Assembly: GCA_907163375.1 (NCBI GenBank)
Contig: CAJQUW010007879.1
Span: 1 to 64,000 of the forward strand
Length of the DNA stretch: 64,000 nucleotides
DNA from: Prostheceraeus crozeri
Taxonomy: Eukaryota > Platyhelminthes > Polycladida > Euryleptidae
Reading direction: 5' to 3'
Shown: positions 18,897 to 28,012 of the stretch, one piece after another
Layout of the letters: each line of letters starts with the position of its first letter
How positions within the stretch are numbered: the first letter of the stretch is position 1
Program-made: the position numbers and the translations under genes
The notes under the pieces: model-generated
What the model was told of the DNA's origin: nothing
The model's input: the letters and a program-made list of their open reading frames with translations, nothing else
Database searches by the model: none

Positions 18897-21800
18897 ATGG
18901 TTGTCTGTACCAAGTGTGGAAAAGTGTTCACTCTCATAGGCAATTTGCAACGACATGAAAAATTTTGTAAGTTAGGAAAAACGTATCAATGTAGCAAGTG
19001 TCCATATAAGACGAATAGGATGGATAATCTTAAGAGACATAAACTTGTATGCAATAATAAACCGAATGATAGCATAACAGAGTCAAATTCAAATAATCAA
19101 AATAGATCTACTTCTAAGCCAACAACCAGCGCTTCAACTAACATACAAAACTTTATGCAATACTGCTCTCGGTGTGGCAAAACGTATAACTCTATAAGTA
19201 GATTTCGACAGCATATGAATGTACATAACACAAATAGTGAGATGAATATGCATAATAACTATGGAACTGTTAGTCTCAGTGAAAGCGCACTCAATGGTCA
19301 TGCACGTGTGTATGATATCACGCCAACAACACCTACTGTGGACATAACATCATTCTTAGAAAGCATGCGTTCCATGTTAGGGAATTTAGTGTCTGACTTA
19401 CTAAGGAGCTATCAATTGCGCGGTCGTCTGATTGCACAAATTCGTTATGTCCGTTCTAATCCTCAAGAAGAAGAAACTTTTCTCGCACACTTTACCTCAT
19501 CATCCTCAAACTATATTTATGACTATGATGCTTGGTTTCAGGATCATCTAAATAGTCTAATAAATCATATTGAAGCCTTCACAAAAAAGGGTAGCAATTG
19601 GATTATAGATGATGTACAAAATATAGAGTTCAATGTAATAACAAGTCCAATACTGTCAGGTGGACAATCATTTCCTCTACCAAAGAAGTTAAAAAACTCT
19701 AAAGCTGTCATTAATGTTAATTCAAATGCAAATGATTGCTTCCTATATGCAGTTTTATCAATATTGCATTATAATGAAGTACCTTATTCAAGGAATGAAG
19801 TAAAATCATATAGTGAGTGGACATCTGAGCTAAATATGGAAGGCATTTCCACACCAGTATCAATCAAAGATATTCCAAAATTTGAGAAAAATAATGATAT
19901 TAAAATTAACATTCACTTTTATGAAAATGGACTCAAAGGTGTTCGTTACAATAGTAACTTTACTGGTAGGCAAACGGTTAATATTTTGCTAATTCTAAAC
20001 AATGGAGCAGCACACTATTGTGGAATTCCAAAGCTGTCAAGATTGTATAGGAGAACTTTAAAAAGACATAAATACTTCTGCGAAAGATGCACTCAGTCAT
20101 TCACATATAAGACAACACTAGAACGACATTTCCAGTTTTGCATTCGAGGAAAAGCACAAATAGAAAAAATGCCGACAGATCTAAAAGTACTAACAAGTAG
20201 CATGGAATATCAACTAAGTCCTCCTTTAGTAATTTATGCAGATATAGAGTGCTACATTGATAATAAAATACATAAACCTGCGGCCATTGGAGCTTATCAT
20301 GTCTGGCATAATGCCCTTCAATCAAAATTTGAAAACAAGTATTACCTCTTTGAAGGTGAAAATTGCATTATTGGTTTCTTGCACCACTTAGAAACTGTAG
20401 CCCAAGACTTATATGACAACCAATGTGCAACAACTAGGCAGCCAATGACACTGTCAGCGGATGAAAAAGCACGCCATGAGAATGCAGAATGTTGCAACAA
20501 ATGTAAATCAAAATTCAGCGATGAAGTCATAAAAGTTCGTGATCATGATCATATCACCGGACGATATAGGCAAACATTATGTAGGAAATGCAATCTCCGG
20601 TTAAGACTTAACAGACGGGAGCTCCCCATATTTTTCCACAATTTTAAAAATTATGATAGCCACATCGTTTGCTATAAAGCGATTGGAAGAATGAAGTCTT
20701 GGAAATTAGATGTTGTAGCAGCAACTGCTGAAAAATATATAACTTTATCCGCCAGTGTCCCTGTAAATGAATACAAAGGGAAGACAGTATACTTTAAACT
20801 AAAATTCTTAGACTCATATCAATTTCTAAGTGCATCCTTGAGTGAATTAGCCAAGGGTTTGCAAACGTATGAGCATGTAGAGACATTAAGGGTAGAATTT
20901 CCACAATTAAGTGATAATGTTTTATATCAGAAGGGAGTGTTTCCATATTCATACTTCAAGAACTTAAACACGTTGACGGAAGACTGTCTACCACCACAAT
21001 TTGAATTCTATAATGATCTTACTCGTGAGCACTGTTCCGATAGTGAATATGAACACGCTAACAAGGCGTGGATTGAATTTAATTGTAGCACATTTGGTGA
21101 TTACATGCTCGCATATCTGAAGTTAGATGTTTTATTGTTGGCAGACATATTTGAAGTGTTTAGAGCATTGAGTCAACGTGAGGATGAAGTCGACCCTGTA
21201 CATTTTGTCAGTCTCCCACATCTTAGCTTTACCTCAGCACTAAATTTCTCTTCCAATGATCCCCCACACTACATACAAGATGAAAATATGTACAATCTAT
21301 TTGAACGAGGAATTAGAGGGGGTATGACTTTCACCAACATTCACCGAGCGCGTGCACGCATTGAAGAATTAGGAAATAATACACATGAAAGTCGACATTT
21401 GACCTACTTAGATGTTAATAACCTTTACGGTTCTTCACTCAGTAGGAATCTACCCCACTCAAATTTCAAATGGTTGAATGAAAGTGAATTAGATAATTTT
21501 TTAATTGAAGAAAATGTTCAAAATATAGATGATGATGGTGAAATCGGCTACATTTTTGATTTAGATTTAGAGTATCCTGCAGCCATTCATGATGACACTG
21601 CCGATTTCCCATTAGCTCCAGAAATGCAGATGATTGAAAAGAGAATGTTTTCACACTATATGAAAAATCTATATGAAAAAGTAAGACCAAATACACATTT
21701 TTCTTCTATCAAGAAACTTCTGCTCCATCAATTTGATAGGGAAAATTATGTAGTCCACTACTCAATTTTAAAATTTTACTTGACCATGGGCATGAGAATC

Positions 21801-22754
21801 AAGAAGATTCATAGTGGCATAAAATTCACACAAAAGCCTTGGTTAAAAACATACATTGATATGAACTCTCAAAAGAGGGCTCAATCAAACACTGACTTTG
21901 AAAAGTCATTCTACAAATTGAAAAATAATTCTTTATATGGTAAAACAATGGAAAATGTAAGGAGAAGGAAAAAATTTAAACTAGTCAACAATGAGAAACA
22001 ACTACTGAAATTGTCAAATCATCCTCTCTATGTTCAACACAAAATATTTGATGAAGATCTGGTTGGTATGGAAATGTACAAACCTTCAATAGTTTTAAAT
22101 AAATTAATATATGTTGGTCAAGCAGTACTTGACTATAGTAAGTTGGAAATGTATCAATTATATTACAATGATCTAAAAGGATGTCCACTGATAAATAGAA
22201 CGCGACTTTGTGGAGGTGATACCGATAGTTTCTTCCTATGTTTATACACATCACCATCTGTCCGTCTGGAAGATATACTTCTATACTTCGGTGAAAAGTT
22301 TGACTCTTCAAACTATGACAGTCATCACCGACTATACTCAACTACAAACAAAGCTAGATTAGGTTGTTTTAAGGATGAGTGTGCTGGAAAGTTGCTTGAG
22401 GAAATGATCCTACTAAAACCGAAAATGTATTCCATGAAATATCTAGACTCTACGAATCATAGCATCAAACGTGCAAAAGGAATTCAGAGAGCAGCAGTTA
22501 AAAAATTGAAACATGATGACTATAGGAGTGTCTATTATAGTGAGAATGATACAACTGAAGATATGACAATTATAAATTCAAAAAATCACATAGTTAGCAC
22601 AAAATCATTTAGGAAGCGAGGTCTTTCACTTTGGGAGGATAAGCGCTGTTGGCTGGATAAAAATTTATCATTACCATATGGACACTATAGCCTAGGTCTT
22701 CCCCCACCGTCGAAGAGAAGGAGATGCCTTCCTGTCACAGGTGATGTAGAATAA
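18897..22754 (+). CDS. Polinton protein-primed family-B DNA polymerase
   Basis: The 1285-residue protein replicates the element's linear DNA from a protein primer. It starts with C2H2-type zinc fingers (about 4-50 and near 90-110), then a region with NDCFLYAVL (near 278) and HYCGIPKLSRL (near 372) that is common in Polinton polymerases, and another zinc finger near 392-415. The exonuclease begins at IYADIECY (near 448). An HNH/endonuclease VII-like insert has RDHDHITGRYR (near 548). Polymerase motifs are DVNNLYG (near 839), NNSLYGKTM (near 1012) and GDTDSF (near 1108). A TATATAA box lies upstream and AATAAA follows the stop at about 22760. Assignment is secure, and the length is typical or slightly long. 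Confidence 0.95.
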   Translation: MVVCTKCGKVFTLIGNLQRHEKFCKLGKTYQCSKCPYKTNRMDNLKRHKLVCNNKPNDSITESNSNNQNRSTSKPTTSASTNIQNFMQYCSRCGKTYNSISRFRQHMNVHNTNSEMNMHNNYGTVSLSESALNGHARVYDITPTTPTVDITSFLESMRSMLGNLVSDLLRSYQLRGRLIAQIRYVRSNPQEEETFLAHFTSSSSNYIYDYDAWFQDHLNSLINHIEAFTKKGSNWIIDDVQNIEFNVITSPILSGGQSFPLPKKLKNSKAVINVNSNANDCFLYAVLSILHYNEVPYSRNEVKSYSEWTSELNMEGISTPVSIKDIPKFEKNNDIKINIHFYENGLKGVRYNSNFTGRQTVNILLILNNGAAHYCGIPKLSRLYRRTLKRHKYFCERCTQSFTYKTTLERHFQFCIRGKAQIEKMPTDLKVLTSSMEYQLSPPLVIYADIECYIDNKIHKPAAIGAYHVWHNALQSKFENKYYLFEGENCIIGFLHHLETVAQDLYDNQCATTRQPMTLSADEKARHENAECCNKCKSKFSDEVIKVRDHDHITGRYRQTLCRKCNLRLRLNRRELPIFFHNFKNYDSHIVCYKAIGRMKSWKLDVVAATAEKYITLSASVPVNEYKGKTVYFKLKFLDSYQFLSASLSELAKGLQTYEHVETLRVEFPQLSDNVLYQKGVFPYSYFKNLNTLTEDCLPPQFEFYNDLTREHCSDSEYEHANKAWIEFNCSTFGDYMLAYLKLDVLLLADIFEVFRALSQREDEVDPVHFVSLPHLSFTSALNFSSNDPPHYIQDENMYNLFERGIRGGMTFTNIHRARARIEELGNNTHESRHLTYLDVNNLYGSSLSRNLPHSNFKWLNESELDNFLIEENVQNIDDDGEIGYIFDLDLEYPAAIHDDTADFPLAPEMQMIEKRMFSHYMKNLYEKVRPNTHFSSIKKLLLHQFDRENYVVHYSILKFYLTMGMRIKKIHSGIKFTQKPWLKTYIDMNSQKRAQSNTDFEKSFYKLKNNSLYGKTMENVRRRKKFKLVNNEKQLLKLSNHPLYVQHKIFDEDLVGMEMYKPSIVLNKLIYVGQAVLDYSKLEMYQLYYNDLKGCPLINRTRLCGGDTDSFFLCLYTSPSVRLEDILLYFGEKFDSSNYDSHHRLYSTTNKARLGCFKDECAGKLLEEMILLKPKMYSMKYLDSTNHSIKRAKGIQRAAVKKLKHDDYRSVYYSENDTTEDMTIINSKNHIVSTKSFRKRGLSLWEDKRCWLDKNLSLPYGHYSLGLPPPSKRRRCLPVTGDVE

Positions 22755-22796
22755 GTCTAAATAAAAACAATATAATATTCCACTTGTAATAGATCT

Positions 22797-22975
22797 TGCG
22801 ATTGCTGCATCTTCCGACATGTAGCAACACTTACTAATACATAAGTAGTCTTACTAAAATTGAAATTTCTACATCTTTCCGATATGTAGAAATGATTACT
22901 AATAAATAGGTAGTCCTAATGTGAATGAATATGTGAAGAATTTGTACTCAACATCATTCCGATATGTTGAGCTAA
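22797..22975 (+). ncRNA. Three tandem stem-loops with conserved loop (structured RNA or DNA element)
   Basis: Stems are 22802-22810/22819-22827, 22865-22874/22884-22893 (10 bp, perfect) and 22947-22954/22964-22971 (8 bp, perfect). Stem sequences differ (TTGCTGCAT, ATTTCTACAT, CTCAACAT) but each keeps pairing. The loops are nearly the same (CTTCCGAC, CTTTCCGAT, CATTCCGAT), and CTAATA follows each one. Such compensatory change points to selection on the fold. The block lies between the polymerase gene and the next plus-strand gene, possibly in a 3' UTR or leader. Confidence 0.6.
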
Positions 22976-23033
22976 TAAAATAACAAACTTTAGGCAAACA
23001 TTAAACTTAAATTTGAAACATAGCTTTCGGAAC

Positions 23034-23594
23034 ATGCCTCATTACATTAGAACATGGAAACTTAGTGACGTTCAAAACGTTCACATAACAAATTCTAAAA
23101 GAATAGCATTTCGTCATTCAATAGCAAATAGTGATCGAAAACATCGTGGCGTTTGCATTAGTATTGACTCATTGCCTTCACTGAAAGACTTTGCGGATCT
23201 CATTGACAACCATAAGACTCGGATCAAGATTCCTCTCGATGACAAGGTATGGATAAAGTGTGATTCATCAGTCAAACTATACGTCTGTTCACCAAAACGT
23301 GAAGATGTTGAATATCGATTTTTTCGTTTCAGTGACGTCACATGGGAAACCTTTACAAGGGAGATACTACCACAGATAACGTCATTCATTAAAGATGGAG
23401 GACATCAAACGGTTGGAAGTTGTAAATCGGATGTTAACTACAAAAGCAAAGTCAAAACTCAATCTACAAGAGATCGAGAGGAATATACCCAACCGAAAAC
23501 AATGGTTACTGATAAAACGCAAATTGAAGCCGACAACGAGCTTACATCTTGGAAGACCCTCAATGTTAACATGGAGGATTCAGAGGAAGGATAG
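23034..23594 (+). CDS. Polinton unknown protein, upstream partner of the TBP-like gene
   Basis: The frame is 186 residues from the first ATG. Residues about 1-125 look like an ordered alpha/beta domain (VHITNSKRIAFRHS, VWIKCDSSVKLYVC, YRFFRFSDVTWETF), and the tail is polar and overlaps the next gene by 200 bases in another frame. A distant likeness to single-strand-binding transcription coactivators (PC4 type) crossed my mind but is not supported by a clear motif. No TATA box is visible, and the three stem-loops lie just upstream. Confidence 0.55.
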   Translation: MPHYIRTWKLSDVQNVHITNSKRIAFRHSIANSDRKHRGVCISIDSLPSLKDFADLIDNHKTRIKIPLDDKVWIKCDSSVKLYVCSPKREDVEYRFFRFSDVTWETFTREILPQITSFIKDGGHQTVGSCKSDVNYKSKVKTQSTRDREEYTQPKTMVTDKTQIEADNELTSWKTLNVNMEDSEEG

Positions 23595-23964
23595 ATCTCT
23601 CACTATCCTATTCTTTCCAAATGGAACAATCCAATGTATTGGAAGGGTCATGGAGGGTGATCTCTCATATCTACACTTAACTTTGGAACATTTACTTGGT
23701 GATTCATTATCTGATTGGAAAGTGAAGACAATGACCGTGTTATGTGAATTACACTATCACTATGATTTCCGTAAAGTTACATCATCACATAATCTAACTT
23801 ATGAAGTGGAGTTATTTCCAGCAGCTCAATTGACTAACTGGCATCCATATCATGTTCATGTGTTCCATAATGGAAAGATTGTGATAACCGGCATTAAAGA
23901 CATAAGTGATGTGCCTCCCATCATATGTGATTTGAAAAAATGTTTCATGAAAACCAAATTGTAG
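23395..23964 (+). CDS. Polinton TATA-binding-protein-like protein
   Basis: The 189-residue product reads as the two-repeat TBP saddle. Repeat 1 (about 8-103) has KLNLQEIERN where TBP has KLDLKTIALR, and ILFFPNGTIQCIGR where TBP has the ALIFSSGKMVCTGAK strand pair. Repeat 2 (about 106-185) has YEVELFP, like YEPELFP of TBP, and VFHNGKIVITGIK, like IFVSGKVVLTGAK. Length matches the TBP core (about 180). TBP bends TATA boxes and nucleates transcription initiation; several genes of this element have TATA boxes. Divergence from host TBP is large, so DNA and TFIIB contacts may differ. It overlaps the preceding gene by 200 bases. I am fairly sure of the fold and less sure that it still binds TATA. 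Confidence 0.8.
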   Translation: MEDIKRLEVVNRMLTTKAKSKLNLQEIERNIPNRKQWLLIKRKLKPTTSLHLGRPSMLTWRIQRKDRSLTILFFPNGTIQCIGRVMEGDLSYLHLTLEHLLGDSLSDWKVKTMTVLCELHYHYDFRKVTSSHNLTYEVELFPAAQLTNWHPYHVHVFHNGKIVITGIKDISDVPPIICDLKKCFMKTKL

Positions 23965-24113
23965 ATTTTGTATATATGTGGATAGATAATGAAATATGAA
24001 CATGATTTTGTATATATGTGAATAGATAATGAAATATGAGCATGTTTTTGTTTTCCTTATAAACCCTTGTTTTGGAAAAAAAAGAGAGCAAGTTAATGAT
24101 ACAACATAAAACT
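23965..24113. repeat. Short tandem duplication between convergent gene sets
   Basis: A 40-bp unit containing TTTTGTATATATGTG and ATAATGAAATATGA occurs twice (about 23964-24003 and 24004-24043). The spacer separates the plus-strand and minus-strand halves of the Polinton. A minus-strand AATAAA at 24113-24118 overlaps the protease stop codon. Confidence 0.75.
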
Positions 24114-24578
24114 TTATTTCAAAACTGTTTCAACATATTTAGTAAGAATTACATCATTTTTATCACAGTTTTTTGAAAATAGTTCTAAAGCACTTTTACA
24201 GTTATTTTTCAATGGTCTCTCATTGACAAAATAGAGTACATAGCCACCGCACATTAGAGATGTATTACTTTGAAGTGGGAACGATGTCACTTTCCTAACA
24301 GTCCAGGAAAACCTGTTCATCCATAATGCGATATCATGTAAACGAGGTTGATTAAGAGAGTCAAAATATTCGGCAACTTTATAACGATTGATGTATACAG
24401 CAATCCAATGTTTTCCGGGAAGATTGTTGGTATCCGTATTGATGATAAGTGAACAAGGATAGAAAGGAATTGAATCAGGTAAATTATCTCTAGAAAAGAC
24501 ATTGAGAAATATTGTCTTGGAGTAGGGATGAGCTTTCCTCATTTTCCTCAAGATTTCTATGTTGCTTAAGTTACTCAT
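24114..24578 (-). CDS. Polinton maturation protease, adenovirus (C5) type
   Basis: This 154-residue cysteine protease has the circularly permuted order of adenovirus-type proteases: GKHWIAVYI (His near 57), EYFDSL (Asp near 73), FPLQS (Gln near 103) and CGGYVLYF (Cys near 110). It is thought to process capsid proteins within virions. It overlaps the major capsid gene by 4 bases, so the two are probably co-transcribed. Confidence 0.92.
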   Translation of the reverse strand: MSNLSNIEILRKMRKAHPYSKTIFLNVFSRDNLPDSIPFYPCSLIINTDTNNLPGKHWIAVYINRYKVAEYFDSLNQPRLHDIALWMNRFSWTVRKVTSFPLQSNTSLMCGGYVLYFVNERPLKNNCKSALELFSKNCDKNDVILTKYVETVLK

Positions 24579-25858
24579 CTCTGATAGCTGACAGTCACGT
24601 CTCTCATTCTTGTTATCTCAACTTTGCTATCATAGATAGCATAAATGAGACAAGTAATTGTTTTCTTCAAAGGTGACTCAAATGATACCTCCAGTCGTAG
24701 ATTTCCAGGCTTTGTAACTCCTACGCTTTCACCACCTAGATCTGCATCTGCTGTGAGGTTGTACATAATGAAGAAGTAGCCATTCTTGTACATATCCATT
24801 GTAATTCCATTTGAATCGTCTGTATTAAACATGTTGAGGGCGGTGAAAATAGAACCATATTCACGTGCGAATTTGCCATCTTTGAAATTAGGCTCATATG
24901 CTTTGCAAGATACAAATTTCCCATCCTGATAGAGTGCTAGTTTGCTAACATTAAAGTGTTGGAAATTGAATGGATTCTTTTCAAAAGCACCAATGAATGC
25001 CTCATTTTCCACAAATGTGATATACACCGCCTTTGGCATTGCAGTGGGAAAAAGATTTGGGTAGGCATGTGAGGATGATCCCGCACCAATTGTGAAGTTT
25101 GTCAACACACTGTGATTAACTGGATATATTGCATTGTTTTTCCTCAATCCTGTCGCATGCTCGTTGATGACTGACGGGTTCATTGTTACTCGCCTTACAT
25201 TGAGCACGGCATTACTTATGTTCACTTGATAGTTTGTAGCTCCAAAAGCCATTAACGCGAACTCAGGATTTGCACGAATAAATTTTATTTGCATTTTAAC
25301 CTGTGATAGCAGATATCTAGATTGACGAAGGAAATCAAGATAGACGGGTCCTTTCAAGTATAATTCCTTTGAATCCTCTGTTAAATCCATTCGTCTTTTC
25401 AACCCTGTATTTGAGACATCATCAAATTTCCCTTGCTGATCATCATACCACCCAGAAACTTGCAAGTGTGACTGTTTAGCTTGCTTTTGAAATTGAGTCA
25501 TTGTATGTATATATGCTCCATATGGATATGCTCGATCCCCTCCTTCAATCTGTTTGTCATTCAATATTAGATACACATCTGAGAACAGACTGGCAATAGG
25601 AAGATTTGCTAATCCCACTTTATCCTTGGATGAATCGATATTTGTACCATCAGTCTTCTTAATTTGTATACACAACTCTAAATCAATGGATTGACAGTCA
25701 ATATAATCTTGAGGATTAGCAGGTATATCAAACTGAATAGGCTGCTGGTTACCATCGATATTTGTTGTGGGGACTATGTCTACAATTGTTGAGGAGATGA
25801 TGTCTGTCTGATGAGGGGGAGAATCGAAGAAACACAAAGCCGAATTGATACTCTGCAT
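24575..25858 (-). CDS. Polinton major capsid protein, double jelly-roll
   Basis: The 427-residue product matches the Polinton capsid family, often named F54H12.2-like in annotations. It starts with FFDSPPHQTDIISS and has IPANPQDYIDCQSIDLEL (about 46-63), the expected N-terminal pattern, and many beta-rich segments follow. Length is near the family's usual 400-550. It would form the icosahedral shell. It lies in the minus-strand virion block between the protease and the basic core-like protein. Confidence 0.88.
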   Translation of the reverse strand: MQSINSALCFFDSPPHQTDIISSTIVDIVPTTNIDGNQQPIQFDIPANPQDYIDCQSIDLELCIQIKKTDGTNIDSSKDKVGLANLPIASLFSDVYLILNDKQIEGGDRAYPYGAYIHTMTQFQKQAKQSHLQVSGWYDDQQGKFDDVSNTGLKRRMDLTEDSKELYLKGPVYLDFLRQSRYLLSQVKMQIKFIRANPEFALMAFGATNYQVNISNAVLNVRRVTMNPSVINEHATGLRKNNAIYPVNHSVLTNFTIGAGSSSHAYPNLFPTAMPKAVYITFVENEAFIGAFEKNPFNFQHFNVSKLALYQDGKFVSCKAYEPNFKDGKFAREYGSIFTALNMFNTDDSNGITMDMYKNGYFFIMYNLTADADLGGESVGVTKPGNLRLEVSFESPLKKTITCLIYAIYDSKVEITRMRDVTVSYQR

Positions 25859-25868
25859 CGTATTAGCT

Positions 25869-26351
25869 CTACAAATATGTTGTCTTCCTTCGTTTTGACT
25901 TGTTTCTAGTAGCTGTGGAATTTCGTTTGCGCTTTCTTGTTTTCACTCGACGTCTAGATTTAGAACGTGCTGCTCTAGTCGGCTTTTTACTTTTCCTGCG
26001 TCTTTGCTTAGTAACTCGGCCTGATCCAACTTGTCTTGACTTCCTACGCTTCTTCCGAACTGTACGTCTCGTCTTTGTTAAATCATCTAATGCGTCTATG
26101 GCAGATTGCTGCGCGCGCATTTTCATAGATTCACCGATATCCTCACCTTGAAGCGCATCAGCTGCAACATTTGCACCAAAATCTAAAGCCCTGCTTCCAA
26201 CACGCTTCATGATTGGTACGCCATACTTTTTGAGTGTTGGAAGAACCATACGTCTTAGTGCACCAAATATGCCTCCTCCAACTTGTCGTCTACCTCCAAC
26301 AAACACGGGATAACCGCTCTGATATGATGGTCTACTGTAAATGCCTGTCAT
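25869..26351 (-). CDS. Polinton basic core-like virion protein
   Basis: The 160-residue protein has a G-rich hydrophobic amphipathic N-terminal part (GGGIFGALRRMVLPTLKKYG) and a C-terminal half of nearly continuous R/K (KRRKSRQ, RSKSRRRVKTRKRKR). This resembles adenovirus core or protein VI-like minor virion proteins that bind DNA or membrane, and similar genes neighbour the capsid in other Polintons. The start is 10 bases upstream of the capsid gene's start side, in line with an operon-like block. Confidence 0.7.
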   Translation of the reverse strand: MTGIYSRPSYQSGYPVFVGGRRQVGGGIFGALRRMVLPTLKKYGVPIMKRVGSRALDFGANVAADALQGEDIGESMKMRAQQSAIDALDDLTKTRRTVRKKRRKSRQVGSGRVTKQRRRKSKKPTRAARSKSRRRVKTRKRKRNSTATRNKSKRRKTTYL

Positions 26352-26394
26352 TATGACTATTGAATAACTATGGAAGTCACAATAGCGTAAAGCC

Positions 26395-27972
26395 TTATTC
26401 TCGTGACCTAATATGTAGGGTCAAAACAGTAACACCACCACAGAACGGTACTACTTCTCCTGCATCATCATGAATTGATATGTCAATTCTATTGATGAAA
26501 TTTCGGCTGATTGGTAGATACATTGTGTTAAAAAATTCTCGATTGATTAGTTGCTTCCTTACGGATGAGAGAGGAAATGTGCGCAGAAGTGGGGCCTCAA
26601 TGTCGCCAACCCTTGTATATTCAATAATGTTACAATAGACATATAAGTTACTTATATCACGCTCTAGTGATGGGGCTGTATCGCCTATTGATGTACCTTC
26701 ATAAATAGTTGATTTTGAGAATCCCAATGTGGTCGTTAACACGCTATCCAGCTTGATAAGAGAGTTCTTCCCTACCTTTAGAATCATGCGTTTCTTATGT
26801 GGGTCATAAGAAAAGTGATATTCATCTGCATCAAGGTAATCTACACCAAACTCATTTAACTTTGTACACAATTCAGATGGCGTTTTCAAGCTTTCAATGT
26901 TCAAATTAACTCTTTTTACAAGTTCACTGGAAGTAGACAATTCATCACCCGATATGTCTTCGCTGTATACGTGGATATCCCATGAAGCATTTGTTGATGC
27001 TTTGAGTTTAGAAGAGGACAATTGAACCTTGAATGTATCATTTAATTCTGTCAACCAAGGTGCGCTTTCAAGGCCCTTAAACATCCCAATCATTTCAGAT
27101 CCAAATTCAATAACAGCGGACTCAGACTTTTCCAATGGTGTCTTTTTAGTAAAAACAATAAATTCTGCCTCCGTTTCAACAGTAAATAAAGTTACTTTCT
27201 CTTTCTTATATTCACAAGTCATTAACGTTTCTGGCACTGATCCTTGAAACTTTCTTGCAAAGTCTTCAACACTTCTAATGACCTCAAATTTATTTTTTAC
27301 TCGGATGCTCCTTTTTTGTAATGCATACAATGGCACAATTCTGCATTTAAAATCAGTAACTTTCCTCTCCGAATTCCACCCACGTCCATTGTACCAATAC
27401 CTTGATGAGAAAGTTGTTCTGGAATACCCAAAAGTATGACTCAAATCCTTACCTAATACAAGAAGAACATGCTTCCCTTCCTTCATCAATTTTGTTGACC
27501 CCTTTATGACTGGTTTGTAGAATTTATTCAAAGTCAGCTTGAAGAGATCATTTATTCGTTCAAACATTCTACCGATTTCCTTTTCTGTATCTTGCAAGCT
27601 CATTGTGGGAACCTTAGAATCAAAAGTTGACGTTGCAAATGCCTTTTGAATTTTAATCATGTTTTGGACAGATGGTAAAGATGTTGAAAAAGGATGTAAA
27701 GTTAGATGATGAAAAGCCCATGTACCATGTAGACTATTTTGAAATATGCGAAAGCAATCATCCTTCTCTCGCACTTCTTTATGTAATTCAAAATAGTTGT
27801 TCTTTAGCAAACTGATATCGTTGTAATAAGTAATTTCAGTTAGAGCAACTTCATGGGGTCCATGCAGAGTAATTGGATTAGCGAATTCAACAGAGTATAG
27901 AGATGGTTTGTTACTTGGGAATATCTTGGGGTTGCTATTGCTTGGAAGAATGATATTGAAGTTAGTAGACAT
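26395..27972 (-). CDS. Polinton minor capsid/virion protein
   Basis: From the ATG at 27972 the product is 525 residues and starts MSTNFNIILPSNSNPKIFPSN-like, followed by VEFANPITLHGPHEVALTEI. This N-terminal pattern (LPSNS, F/N, L.GPxEVAL.EI) is typical of a large protein found beside the capsid gene in many Polintons. It is a candidate penton or minor capsid component. I am sure it belongs to that neighbourhood family and less sure of its exact role. Confidence 0.7.
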   Translation of the reverse strand: MSTNFNIILPSNSNPKIFPSNKPSLYSVEFANPITLHGPHEVALTEITYYNDISLLKNNYFELHKEVREKDDCFRIFQNSLHGTWAFHHLTLHPFSTSLPSVQNMIKIQKAFATSTFDSKVPTMSLQDTEKEIGRMFERINDLFKLTLNKFYKPVIKGSTKLMKEGKHVLLVLGKDLSHTFGYSRTTFSSRYWYNGRGWNSERKVTDFKCRIVPLYALQKRSIRVKNKFEVIRSVEDFARKFQGSVPETLMTCEYKKEKVTLFTVETEAEFIVFTKKTPLEKSESAVIEFGSEMIGMFKGLESAPWLTELNDTFKVQLSSSKLKASTNASWDIHVYSEDISGDELSTSSELVKRVNLNIESLKTPSELCTKLNEFGVDYLDADEYHFSYDPHKKRMILKVGKNSLIKLDSVLTTTLGFSKSTIYEGTSIGDTAPSLERDISNLYVYCNIIEYTRVGDIEAPLLRTFPLSSVRKQLINREFFNTMYLPISRNFINRIDISIHDDAGEVVPFCGGVTVLTLHIRSRE

Positions 27973-28012
27973 GTTAAAGTCATATATGGAAGAAGTCACA
28001 TGCTATATTAGC

